From: JBBQWR01 sp038210495
GTDB lineage: Bacteria > Planctomycetota > Planctomycetia > Pirellulales > DATAWG01
DNA length: 64,000 nucleotides
Assembly (NCBI GenBank): GCA_038210495.1
Contig: JBBQWR010000026.1
Location: forward strand, 1 to 64,000
Direction: 5' to 3'
The position numbers were made by a program, and so were the translations under genes. A model generated the notes under the pieces. It searched no databases and was not told where the DNA came from. It was given only the letters and a program-made list of their open reading frames with translations. Positions 46,760 through 55,467 of the stretch are shown here, piece after piece (within the stretch, counting starts at the first letter, position 1; every line of letters starts with the position of its first letter).

Positions 46760-48187
46760 TCAAGCCAATATATCAGTAAGCACCTTGCACGGATCAACGC
46801 CCGAGAGGCGCGCGTCGAGGCCTTGAAATTTGTAGCTGAAGCGGAGGTGGTCGATGCCCAGGAGGTGCAGCATGGTGGCGTGGAGGTCGTGGACGGTGGC
46901 GATGTTTTCGGTGGCCGCGTAGCCGAGTTCGTCGGTGGCGCCGTAGCTCATGCCTCCTTTGACGCCGCCGCCGGCTAGCCAGACGGAAAAGCCCTTGTTG
47001 TGGTGGTCGCGGCCGTCTCCTTGCGACATGGGGGTGCGGCCGAATTCGCCGGCCCAGACGATCAAGGTGTCGTTGAGCATGCCTCGCTGCTTGAGGTCGG
47101 AGATCAGGGCGGCGCAGGCGCGGTCGACTTCCTTGGCCTTCTGCTCGACGCCGTTTTTCACGCCGCCGTGATGGTCCCAGTCTTTGTGGTAGAGCTGGAT
47201 GAACCGGACGCCGCGCTCGGCCAGGCGCCGGGCGAGCAGGCAGTTGGAGGCGAAGGAGCCGTCCCGCGGCTTGCAGCCGTAGAGGTCAAATGTGCTGGAG
47301 GCTTCGTGGCTGGAGTCCATCAAGTCGGGGATGCTGGCCTGCATTTGGAACGCCATTTCGTACTGGGCGATCCGCGTGGCGATTTCCGGATCGCCGACGA
47401 GCGATTGATAGCGGCCGTTGATCGCGTTGACGGCGCCGATCACGTCTTGCTGGTCGTCGCGGGTGACGCCCGGCGGGTTGTTCAGGTAGAGGACGGGGTC
47501 GCCTTTGCCGCGAAGGTTCACGCCTTGGAATTTGCTCGACAGGAAACCGCTGGACCATTGGCGGGCGGCGATCGGCTGGTTTTGGCCCCCTTGGCCCAGC
47601 GAGGTGAGCACGACGAAGCCCGGCAGATTGGCCGACTCGCTTCCCAGGCCGTAGGTGACCCAGCTTCCCATTGACGGGCGGCCGGCGATCTGCGAGCCGG
47701 TGTTCATGAACATGTGGGCCGGGTCGTGATTGATCGCGTCGGTGGTCATCGAGCGGATGATGCAGAGGTCGTCGACGACGGAGCCGGTCTGCTCGAAGAG
47801 CGAACTGATTTCGGCGCCGCACGCGCCGTATTTTTTGAACTTGGATTGGGGGCCGAAGCAGATCAGCTTTTGGCCCTGAAGCTGGGCGATCTGTTGGCCC
47901 TTGGTGAAACTCTCGGGCATCGGCTTGCCGTTCATCTCGGCCAGCTTGGGCTTGTAGTCGAGCGTTTCGAGATGCGACGGGCCGCCGGCCATCGTGAGCC
48001 AGATGACTCGTTTTGCGCGGGGCGGGTGATGGAGCGGGTGGATGGTACCGTGGACGGCCGGTGGCGGGTCGGCTAGGAGTTGAGAGTCGAGGAGTGAGGC
48101 TAGGGCTACGGCGCCTACGCCGGCGCCGGCTCGGGCGAAGAAGGCTCGGCGGAGGAGTTGGGGGTTGGTTGGGGCAGTCGCGACCAC
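46760..48187 (-). CDS. DUF1501 protein (sulfatase-like, twin-arginine-type export signal)
   Basis: 475 residues if started at GTG 48187, or 523 if started at ATG 48331, which lies 4 bases after the stop of the upstream gene. The first ~10-30 residues after GTG contain LLRRAFFARAGAGVGAVALASLL, a Tat-like signal. The DUF1501 body shows 'RVIWLTMAGGPSHLETLDYKP', 'DLCIIRSMTTDAINHDPAHMFMNTG', 'WDHHGG', 'LIVWAGEFGRTPMSQGDGRDHHNKGFSVWLAGGG', the metal-binding blocks of the alkaline-phosphatase/sulfatase-like fold. The region 48188-48331 is in frame but consists of two copies of a palindromic repeat, so the true start is unsure. It pairs with the upstream DUF1549/DUF1553 gene, a very common planctomycete two-gene operon of unknown function. 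Confidence 0.88.
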   Translation of the reverse strand: MVATAPTNPQLLRRAFFARAGAGVGAVALASLLDSQLLADPPPAVHGTIHPLHHPPRAKRVIWLTMAGGPSHLETLDYKPKLAEMNGKPMPESFTKGQQIAQLQGQKLICFGPQSKFKKYGACGAEISSLFEQTGSVVDDLCIIRSMTTDAINHDPAHMFMNTGSQIAGRPSMGSWVTYGLGSESANLPGFVVLTSLGQGGQNQPIAARQWSSGFLSSKFQGVNLRGKGDPVLYLNNPPGVTRDDQQDVIGAVNAINGRYQSLVGDPEIATRIAQYEMAFQMQASIPDLMDSSHEASSTFDLYGCKPRDGSFASNCLLARRLAERGVRFIQLYHKDWDHHGGVKNGVEQKAKEVDRACAALISDLKQRGMLNDTLIVWAGEFGRTPMSQGDGRDHHNKGFSVWLAGGGVKGGMSYGATDELGYAATENIATVHDLHATMLHLLGIDHLRFSYKFQGLDARLSGVDPCKVLTDILA

Positions 48188-48317
48188 TCCAAGGGGGACA
48201 GTCCCCTTTTTCTCCGAAGACTCCGAAAAAAGGGACAGTCCCCGGCGGGCGACGTCCGCTCCAAGGGGGACAGTCCCCTTTTCTTCCGAGGACTCCAGAA
48301 AAGGGGACAGTCCCCGG
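48187..48317. repeat. Repeat family R3: two tandem GGGGACAGTCCCC units, 72-bp period
   Basis: Unit 1 (48187-48245) and unit 2 (48259-48317) are each 59 bases and start 72 bases apart, which is exactly 24 codons. Each unit begins CTCCAAGGGGGACAGTCCCC and ends with another GGGACAGTCCCCGG; the ~20 bases between are also conserved (CTCCGAAGACTCC / TTCCGAGGACTCC). Both palindromes are GGGGAC-A-GTCCCC. The units keep the DUF1501 reading frame open on the minus strand. Confidence 0.9.
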
Positions 48318-48335
48318 GCATTGCTTTGCATATCG

Positions 48336-51300
48336 TTATTCGCGAGTGATGGTTTCGTGGAGGTTGAGAATCACGCGTGCTACGCTGGTCCAAGCGGCTA
48401 GTTCCGCGGGGGCGAGTTCGGCGGGCGAGGGGGCTTGGCCATCGTGGAGCAGTTTCGCCGCGTCGGCGGGCGTCTGATTGAATCGCACGAGTTGCTTTTC
48501 TAGCAAGCCCTTCGCCACGGCGGCCTCGTCTTCGCGCGGAGGTCGCTGGAGCGCTTGGCGCCAAGCCCATTTCAATCGGGCGTCGGTGGTGTCGCCGCCG
48601 TCTTTCACGATCCGGGCGGCGAACACTCGCGCCGCTTCAACGTAGGTCGGATCGTTCAGCAGGACGAGTGCCTGCTGCGGGATGTTCGAGCGGCTGCGTT
48701 CGGCCGTGCATTCCTCGCGGCTGGGGGCGTCGAAGGCCAGCAGGCTGGGGTGCATGAATGTGCGTTGCCACCAGGTGTAAAACCCACGGCGGTATTGGTT
48801 CTCGCCTTTGTCGGCGTCATAAGTGCGCGGCGGGAAGTTGAGGTTCTCCCAATAGCCGTCCGGTTGATACGGCTTGACGCTGGGGCCGCCGAGCTTGTCG
48901 ACGAGCAGGCCCGAGATGGCCAGCGCGTTGTCGCGGACCAGTTCGGCGTCCAACCGAAATCGGCTCTGCCGCGCGAGCAGCCGGTTGGCCGGATCGCGAG
49001 CCAAGAGTTCCTCCGGCGCGATCGCTGTTTGCCGATACGCGCGGCTCAAGACGATCGTGCGAATCAGCCGCTTGACATCCCAAGCGTGCTCCATGAAATC
49101 GCATGCGAGCCAGTCGAGTAGCTCCGGATTGACCGGCGATTCCCCTTGCGAGCCGAGATCGTCGAGCGTCTTGGATATCCCGATGCCGAACAGTTGCTTC
49201 CAGATTCGATTCACGAACACCCGGGCCGTGAGTGGATTCTCCGGCGAGACGACCCATTGAGCGAGATCGAGCCGCGAGAGCGGTCGCCCGACCGGGGTGA
49301 CTTGCGGCTGGGGCAAGAAATGCGGCACGGCCGGTCGGATGGGGTCGCCCGTCTCGGTGAGGAAATTGCCGCGCGCGAGCAGCTTGACCATGCGCGGCTG
49401 GCCCATCGAGATCGACACGAGGCATTTTGGCGTTTTGGCTTCAACCTCCGATCGGTTCTTCTTGAGGGTCGCGAGCTTATCGCGCAGCGGCGCAAGTTCG
49501 GGGGCGACACTCTTGTAGTGCTCGGCGAGCTTGGTCTTCTGGGCGGCGTCGCGCTTCTCGACCGGGACCTTCAAAATGTTGACGATCTCCGGCGGCGGAA
49601 GTTGGCCTTTTTGTTTTTGAATCTGCAGCGGCTTGGGATCGCTGGTTGCCGAGAGCCGAAAATGCGCGATCGTGTGATTTTGGCCCCAGAGTTGGTGCAT
49701 CTTGATCGTCAGCGTGGTTTCGCCGTCGGCGGCGAGCGGTTGCTTTAGCTCGAAATCGATATGCCGATCAGAGCCGGTTCCGCCCATCACGGCCCAGCCG
49801 CGCGGTTGGTCGAGCTTGCCGTCGATCGCGGCGGATGCCGGAAAATTCGTCTGCTCGAAATCGGCGATGGCGGTCGAGAGCGGCAGCGGATTGTCGTGAG
49901 CGTTGAATAGTTGAAATTCCGAGAGCACGAAATTGCCATTGCTCCCGCGGCCCGGCCCGCCGGCGGGCAGCGCCTTGTCGCTGAGCGCTTCCAATCGCAA
50001 AGCGGTAGTCCCTGGCAGTTTGACCTTCAGCTTGACCTGATAGGTGGCGACGCCATCCTTCGGGTTCTGGTCAGCGTGGATTTCATCGTGGCTGTCGACC
50101 GTTAGCGTCAGATCGCGATCGGCCGACGCACTCTCCGGATGCAGCACGATCCACTTTGCCGTGCTGCCGGTCGTCGCCACGATCGATTGCTCCCAGGCGG
50201 CTTCTTGTTCCGGCAGTCCGGGCAGCGCGTCGTCGAGCAGCTTTTGCGCGGCGGCATTTTCCGCGTCGAGACGAGCCAATTCGGCGGTCTGCTCGGCATT
50301 GGGCATGGCCATGCCATCCTCGCGGCGGCCGAGGATCGGCTCTTGGATATCGGCGAAGAAGGCGCCCATCGCGAAGAAATCTCGCTGCGTCATGGGATCG
50401 AATTTGTGGTCGTGACAGTTGCAGCAGCCCAGCGTTTGGCCGAGCCAGACCGTGCCCATCGCCCGGACGCGATCCGTCAACATTCGGGCTTCATAGTCCT
50501 TAGCCTGCGCGCCCCCTTCCTCGGTCGTGAGCAAAAGCCGATTGAAACACGACGCGACCTTTTGCTCCTTTGTGCTCCCGGGCAACAGATCTCCGGCCAA
50601 CTGCTCGACCGTGAATTGATCGAACGGCTTGTTGTCATTGAACGCCTCGATCACATAGTCCCGATACGGCCAGACGTTTCGTGGATTGTCCGAGTGATAG
50701 CCAACCGTGTCGGCGTACCGCACGACATCGAGCCAACCGATCGCCATTCGCTCGCCGTAGTGCGGCGAAGCAAGGACCTTGTCGACCAAGCGCTCGTAAG
50801 CGTCCGGCGATTTGTCCGCGACAAACGCATCGGTGTCGGCGGGAGTCGGCGGTAGACCGAGCAGATCGAAATACAGCCGGCGAATGAGCGTCCGGCGGTC
50901 GGCTTCGGCGGCCGGCGCGAGGCCCTCGCGGGCGAGCCGCGATTGAATCAGGGCATCGATCGCGCCGCGCTGCTTCGGATCGCCGGGAATTTGCGGCTTG
51001 GCAGGTTTGAGATAAGCCCAATGCGGCTGATACTCCGCGCCGTCGGCGATCCATCGCTCGAGCAGTTTTTTTTGCGCGGCTGTCAGCTTCTTGTTCGACT
51101 CGGCCGGCGGCATCCGCTTTTTCGGATCACTGCTATTGATCCGAGCAACGATCTCGCTTTCCTCCGGTTTGCCCGGCGTGATGGCCGCGTGATCGACCGC
51201 ATCGTCGCGCACGTCGAGCCGCATCTCGGCTTTGCGTTTGGCTTTGTCAGGGCCATGGCAGAAGAAACAATTTTCCGAAAGGATCGGTCGGATGTCGCGA

Positions 51301-51434
51301 TTGAACAACACGCGATCTTCGCAACGGGCCGGGCGCGCGGTGAATGGAAGCAGGCCCGCGACGAGCGAGATGGTTAGACATCGACCCAAAGAATTTCGAA
51401 ACAACGATCGCTGGCGTCGTAGGCAATCGGGCAT
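48336..51434 (-). CDS. PSCyt1/DUF1549/DUF1553 (planctomycete cytochrome C domain) protein
   Basis: A 1032-residue exported protein. After the signal peptide (about 1-38) comes a c-type cytochrome-like PSCyt1 domain with CFFCH (residues 56-60) and 'KKRMPPAESNKKLTAAQKKLLERWI', where Met is the likely sixth ligand. DUF1549 follows (about 165-380), with 'LPPTPADTDAFVADKSPDAYERLVDKVLASPHYGER' and a second Cys/His block CCNCHDHKFDP (about 355). A middle beta-sandwich-like segment and the C-terminal DUF1553 part ('PLSRLDLAQWVVSPENPLTARVFVNRIWKQLFG') complete the standard order. It is probably periplasmic; the reaction is unknown. It lies 4 bases upstream of the DUF1501 gene start at 48331, so the pair is translationally linked. 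Confidence 0.93.
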   Translation of the reverse strand: MPDCLRRQRSLFRNSLGRCLTISLVAGLLPFTARPARCEDRVLFNRDIRPILSENCFFCHGPDKAKRKAEMRLDVRDDAVDHAAITPGKPEESEIVARINSSDPKKRMPPAESNKKLTAAQKKLLERWIADGAEYQPHWAYLKPAKPQIPGDPKQRGAIDALIQSRLAREGLAPAAEADRRTLIRRLYFDLLGLPPTPADTDAFVADKSPDAYERLVDKVLASPHYGERMAIGWLDVVRYADTVGYHSDNPRNVWPYRDYVIEAFNDNKPFDQFTVEQLAGDLLPGSTKEQKVASCFNRLLLTTEEGGAQAKDYEARMLTDRVRAMGTVWLGQTLGCCNCHDHKFDPMTQRDFFAMGAFFADIQEPILGRREDGMAMPNAEQTAELARLDAENAAAQKLLDDALPGLPEQEAAWEQSIVATTGSTAKWIVLHPESASADRDLTLTVDSHDEIHADQNPKDGVATYQVKLKVKLPGTTALRLEALSDKALPAGGPGRGSNGNFVLSEFQLFNAHDNPLPLSTAIADFEQTNFPASAAIDGKLDQPRGWAVMGGTGSDRHIDFELKQPLAADGETTLTIKMHQLWGQNHTIAHFRLSATSDPKPLQIQKQKGQLPPPEIVNILKVPVEKRDAAQKTKLAEHYKSVAPELAPLRDKLATLKKNRSEVEAKTPKCLVSISMGQPRMVKLLARGNFLTETGDPIRPAVPHFLPQPQVTPVGRPLSRLDLAQWVVSPENPLTARVFVNRIWKQLFGIGISKTLDDLGSQGESPVNPELLDWLACDFMEHAWDVKRLIRTIVLSRAYRQTAIAPEELLARDPANRLLARQSRFRLDAELVRDNALAISGLLVDKLGGPSVKPYQPDGYWENLNFPPRTYDADKGENQYRRGFYTWWQRTFMHPSLLAFDAPSREECTAERSRSNIPQQALVLLNDPTYVEAARVFAARIVKDGGDTTDARLKWAWRQALQRPPREDEAAVAKGLLEKQLVRFNQTPADAAKLLHDGQAPSPAELAPAELAAWTSVARVILNLHETITRE

Positions 51435-51675
51435 GGCGAAAATCTTGCGTTAAATGGACTTCAGCTTGAAAATGGACAAATCGTTGGATTGCATTGTACC
51501 AAGGCATTTTGCGGAAAAACAACAAGCCGGAAATTGCCGAAATCGTTGTCCCGCTTTCGCATCCAAGGCGCCGCCACGACGGCCTATCCTTGTCATGCGG
51601 CGACATGGCCGGTAAGCTCAATCGCTCGACGATTTACCGGCGCAAACTGATTCCGAGTTCCTCGATTTTTCCGCA

Positions 51676-53247
51676 ATGCAAACACACGTTCCGATTCGAA
51701 ATGCCCTGATCAGCGTCAGCGACAAGCTGGGGCTGGCCGACTTCGCTCGGGGGCTGGTCGCGGCAGGCGTAAAGATCTATAGCACCGGCGGCACGCGCAA
51801 GTTTCTCGAGCAAGTCGGACTCGCGATCGAAGACGTCGGCAGCTACACCGGTTTTCCGGAGATGATGGACGGCCGGGTCAAAACGCTCCACCCCAAGATC
51901 TTCGGCGGTATTCTCCAGCGGCACGATCGAGCGGACGACCGGAAGTCGGCGGCCGAGCATGGAATCATTCCGTTCGAGCTGGTCGTCGTGAACCTCTACC
52001 CGTTCGAGGACACGGTGGCCCGGACCGGCGTGACCGACGAAGAAGCGATCGAGCAAATCGACATTGGCGGTCCGAGCCTGATCCGCGCGGCCGCGAAAAA
52101 TCACCGGTTCACCGCGGTCGCGACCGCGCCGGAGCAGTACGCGACGATTCTGGATCAGGTGTCCTCGACCGGCGGCACGACGCTCCCGCTTCGCCGCGAA
52201 CTGGCCGCGGCGGCATTCACGCGAACGGCCCGGTACGACGGCGCGATCTCGGAATACTTTGCCAGTTCGACGGCTCAGGATGATTTTCCCTTGGGCATTC
52301 AACTTTCGCTGCATCGCAAAAAAGTGCTGCGCTACGGCGAAAATCCGCATCAGCGTGGCGCGCTGTATTCGCTGACCGAGTCGGGCGGGGCTCATTTGGT
52401 CTCGGCCCATCAACGGCACGGCAAAGAACTGTCGTACAACAACCTGTTGGACCTCGATAGCGCACTGGCCATCGTGCGGACGATGCCCGACTACGCCGCC
52501 GTCGTCGTCAAGCACAACAATCCGTGCGGCGCGGCCACGACCACCAGCCAAGCCGTTGCGATTCGTCGGGCGCTCGACGGCGACCCGGTCAGTGCGTTCG
52601 GCTCGGTCATCGGCGTGAATCGCACGCTGGAAGCGGCCAGCGCCGAGGTGCTTTGCGAACCGGACCGCTTCGTCGAGGCAATCGTGGCGCCCGATTACGA
52701 ACCCGCCGCGGTTGAGATACTCACCACGCGGCCCAAGTGGAAGGCCAACGTGCGGCTGATGGAAGTCGGCCCTATCGGCGAGCAGCCGGCCGCTTGGCAA
52801 TTTCGCCATATCGCGGGCGGGATGCTCGTGCAGGACGCCGATCTGGCGCACAACGAAACGGACAAGTGGCAGGTCGTGACGGACTCCAAGCCCACCGACC
52901 ACGAAATGGCGGACCTGCGGCTGGCCTGGATTGTCGCCCGGCATGTGAAGTCAAACGCGGTCGTGCTTGTGAAGGACGGCATGCTCGTGGGCGTCGGCGC
53001 CGGACAGATGAGCCGAGTGGACTCGGTCGAGATCGCCTTGCGCAAGGCGGGCCCGCGAGCGGTCGGCAGCGTGCTGGGCTCCGATGCTTTCTTCCCGTTC
53101 GCCGATTCGATACCGATGGCCGCCGAAGGAGGCGTGACCGCGATCGTTCAACCCGGCGGTTCGCGCCGCGACGAAGACGTAATCGCCGCGTGCAACCAAA
53201 ATCGGATCGCGATGATCTTCACCGGCCACCGGCATTTCAAGCATTGA
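51676..53247 (+). CDS. purH: Bifunctional AICAR formyltransferase/IMP cyclohydrolase
   Basis: A 523-residue protein. The N-terminal MGS-like IMP cyclohydrolase domain (about 1-195) shows 'ALISVSDKLGLADFARGLVAAGVKIYSTGGTRKFL' and 'GFPEMMDGRVKTLHPKI'. The C-terminal AICAR transformylase domain shows 'LRYGENPHQRGALYS', 'KELSYNNLLDLDSAL', 'VVVKHNNPCGAA' (Lys-His catalytic pair) and 'SDAFFPFADSIPMAAEGGVTAIVQPGGS'. It carries out the last two steps of de novo IMP synthesis. Length is as expected. No clear ribosome site lies before ATG 51676. Confidence 0.96.
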   Translation: MQTHVPIRNALISVSDKLGLADFARGLVAAGVKIYSTGGTRKFLEQVGLAIEDVGSYTGFPEMMDGRVKTLHPKIFGGILQRHDRADDRKSAAEHGIIPFELVVVNLYPFEDTVARTGVTDEEAIEQIDIGGPSLIRAAAKNHRFTAVATAPEQYATILDQVSSTGGTTLPLRRELAAAAFTRTARYDGAISEYFASSTAQDDFPLGIQLSLHRKKVLRYGENPHQRGALYSLTESGGAHLVSAHQRHGKELSYNNLLDLDSALAIVRTMPDYAAVVVKHNNPCGAATTTSQAVAIRRALDGDPVSAFGSVIGVNRTLEAASAEVLCEPDRFVEAIVAPDYEPAAVEILTTRPKWKANVRLMEVGPIGEQPAAWQFRHIAGGMLVQDADLAHNETDKWQVVTDSKPTDHEMADLRLAWIVARHVKSNAVVLVKDGMLVGVGAGQMSRVDSVEIALRKAGPRAVGSVLGSDAFFPFADSIPMAAEGGVTAIVQPGGSRRDEDVIAACNQNRIAMIFTGHRHFKH

Positions 53248-53253
53248 AATAAG

Positions 53254-53352
53254 GAGCCGCGCACGAAGGAAGCGGAGCGCGAGCAAGCCGCGCGCGAAAT
53301 AAGCGGAGTGCGAATTCGAAACCGAGCCCACCGCTTACTCCGTGCGGGGCTC
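53254..53352. repeat. Inverted repeat R4 between purH and trpC
   Basis: The arms 53254-53275 (GAGCCGCGCACGAAGGAAGC...) and 53331-53352 are reverse complements with three mismatches over 22 bases, 55 bases apart. No gene lies between. It resembles the R1/R2 elements in size and layout but has a different sequence. Confidence 0.7.
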
Positions 53353-53444
53353 TAGGATGCAATGCTGCACATTTCTCGCGGACCGTGGTACACTGATCCG
53401 CGGTCGGCCCCCATCCGCATTTCGCCATTCCTTGGCATGCAACC

Positions 53445-54230
53445 ATGTCCACAATTCTCGACAAGATCGTTGCCAGCAAATGGCGGGAAATCGAACTGGC
53501 GAAAGCCAGCAAGCCGGAGGCGGTCTTGCGGGATGAGGCCGCGATGGCGCCGCCGCCCCGCGATTTCTTTGCCGCTCTCGCTCAGCCGGGCCCGATTCGC
53601 CTGATCGCGGAAGTCAAAAAGGCCAGCCCATCGGCCGGCTTGATCCGCGGCGATTTCGATCCGGTCGACATCGGGCTGACGTACGAACGTCACGGAGCGA
53701 GCTGCCTCAGCGTGTTGACCGATGCGCCTTATTTCCAGGGCAGTCTCGGCGATCTGCACAACGTCTGCGATGTGGTCGATCTGCCCGTGCTGCGAAAGGA
53801 TTTTATTCTCGACGAGTATCAATTGCTCGAAGCCCGGGCCGCCGGCGCCGACGCGGTGCTGTTGATCGCCGAATGCCTGGACGATTGCAATTTGCGAAAG
53901 CTGCACCAGCGGGCGATCGAATACGGGCTGACCCCGCTCGTCGAATTGTACGATCCCGAAAATCTTCAGCGGGTGTTCGACGCCGGCGCCACGCTGATCG
54001 GCGTCAATAATCGCGATTTGCGCACGTTCCGCACCGATCTCAACCACACACTCGCGCTGCGCGACCGGGTGCCGGATCAATGCGTGCTGGTCGCCGAAAG
54101 CGGGATCCGCACTCGGGCCGACGTGTTGCGGTTGGAAGCGGCCGGCGTCGACGCCATACTGGTAGGTGAGACCCTCATGTCCAGTCCCGACATCGGCGCA
54201 GCCGTCGATTCGCTGCTGGGCAGGAATTAG
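53445..54230 (+). CDS. trpC: Indole-3-glycerol phosphate synthase
   Basis: A 261-residue TIM barrel. 'PIRLIAEVKKASPSAGLIRGDFDP' (about residues 49-72) carries the conserved Glu and Lys (EVKKASPS) of the active site. 'LSVLTDAPYFQGSLGDL', 'PVLRKDFILDEYQLLEARAAGADAVLLI' (second catalytic Lys) and 'LIGVNNRDLRTF' complete the family pattern. It closes the indole ring of tryptophan. No other trp gene is nearby, so the pathway is dispersed. Confidence 0.95.
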   Translation: MSTILDKIVASKWREIELAKASKPEAVLRDEAAMAPPPRDFFAALAQPGPIRLIAEVKKASPSAGLIRGDFDPVDIGLTYERHGASCLSVLTDAPYFQGSLGDLHNVCDVVDLPVLRKDFILDEYQLLEARAAGADAVLLIAECLDDCNLRKLHQRAIEYGLTPLVELYDPENLQRVFDAGATLIGVNNRDLRTFRTDLNHTLALRDRVPDQCVLVAESGIRTRADVLRLEAAGVDAILVGETLMSSPDIGAAVDSLLGRN

Positions 54231-54263
54231 CCGGTCGGTTATCTTCCAGCGTGCGAGTGTGCC

Positions 54264-55448
54264 GTGATTCTCCGCCCCGTCTTTTTGAATAAACTGCTCG
54301 TCGTTGCTCTGGCTGTCGTCGGTATTGCAACGGCGGTTCCGATTGGTGTTCGCGCTTGCCCATTTTGCAACGCCGTGAAGCCCACACTGGCTCAATCGCG
54401 CGAAGCGGCGACCGTCGTCGTTCTTGGCGAAGCGACCGATGCCCCTGCGGGCAAAACCGCAGCGCCTCAAACTTTTCGAATCCACACGGCGCTTAAAGGA
54501 CCCAAGCGAGTCTCCGGAGAAACGCTGCGAATTGCGGCCGACGCGCCGGTTAAATCGGGAACCCTCGCGCTGCTGCTCGGCAATCCAGCGGTCGCTCCCG
54601 CCCCATCGCTCAAAGACGCGCCCGCCGAATTGCAGTGGACGGCGATTCCGCTGGACGAGGTCGCTTATGCGTATGTGATGCAATCGCCCGATTTGCGACA
54701 GCCGAGCGTGAAGCGGCTCTCCTATTTCAGCCGCTTTCTCGAGCACGCCAATCCGCAGATCGCCGAAGACGCGCTGGCTGAATTCGCCCAGGCATCGTTC
54801 GATCAGACGGCCGAAGTCGCGGACCGGCTGCCGATGGCCGATCTGCGCAAGTGGCTCGGCGATCCGGCCATTTCGCCGGCGCGAAAAGGCTTTTACGGAC
54901 TGGCTCTGGGGCTGGCGAAAAATGACGCCGATCGCGCGCTCAATCGCCAATTGCTTCGCGAAAAAATTACCGCCAAGGATGACGACTTTCGGGCCGGTTT
55001 CGATGGAATCTTGGCCGGCTATCTATTGCTGACCGGGCAGTCAGGGCTCGATCTGATCGAGGCGCGGTACTTCGCCAATCCCAAAGCGGCGGACGGCGAC
55101 GTGCGTCATGCGCTCAAGGCCGTGCGATTCTACGACCAATACGGACACGAAATTCGCACGGAGCGTATTACGGCGGCGGTCGCCCATCTGCTCGATCGTC
55201 CTGAATTCGCAGGGGAGGCCATCACCGATCTGGCCCGCTGGCAGGACGGCTCGTCGCTCGATCGCATCGCTGGCCTGTATGGGAACAAGGCCTATTCCGA
55301 CCCGGACACGCGCCGCGCGATCGTCGGCTATCTCAAAACTTGTGCGAAGCCCGAGGCTGCCGCCGCGCTAGCTAAGCTGCGCGAGAGCGATCCGAAGGGG
55401 ATCGCCGCGGCGGAAGAGTATCTCTCGATCCTCTCCGGCGGGAAGTGA
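54264..55448 (+). CDS. Secreted hypothetical protein with CPFC motif
   Basis: A 394-residue protein started at GTG 54264. The signal peptide ends at about residue 31, and the mature protein begins CPFCNAVKPTLAQSREAATVVVLGEATD. The CxxC at the new N-terminus is thioredoxin-like in spacing, but no thioredoxin fold is evident after it. The rest is a beta-rich ~100 residues followed by a helical, HEAT-like C-terminal half with evenly spaced Leu/Ala ('LARWQDGSSLDRIAGLYGNKAYSDPDTRRAIVGYLK'). I do not recognise a named family. It starts 33 bases after trpC and may be read with it. Confidence 0.75.
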   Translation: MILRPVFLNKLLVVALAVVGIATAVPIGVRACPFCNAVKPTLAQSREAATVVVLGEATDAPAGKTAAPQTFRIHTALKGPKRVSGETLRIAADAPVKSGTLALLLGNPAVAPAPSLKDAPAELQWTAIPLDEVAYAYVMQSPDLRQPSVKRLSYFSRFLEHANPQIAEDALAEFAQASFDQTAEVADRLPMADLRKWLGDPAISPARKGFYGLALGLAKNDADRALNRQLLREKITAKDDDFRAGFDGILAGYLLLTGQSGLDLIEARYFANPKAADGDVRHALKAVRFYDQYGHEIRTERITAAVAHLLDRPEFAGEAITDLARWQDGSSLDRIAGLYGNKAYSDPDTRRAIVGYLKTCAKPEAAAALAKLRESDPKGIAAAEEYLSILSGGK

Positions 55449-55467
55449 AAGAGGCCACGACTGGCGG

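Noticed and set aside
48187..48317. CRISPR-like array
   Set aside because: Only two units, each palindromic at both ends, with a 13-base gap between units; no spacers and no cas genes.
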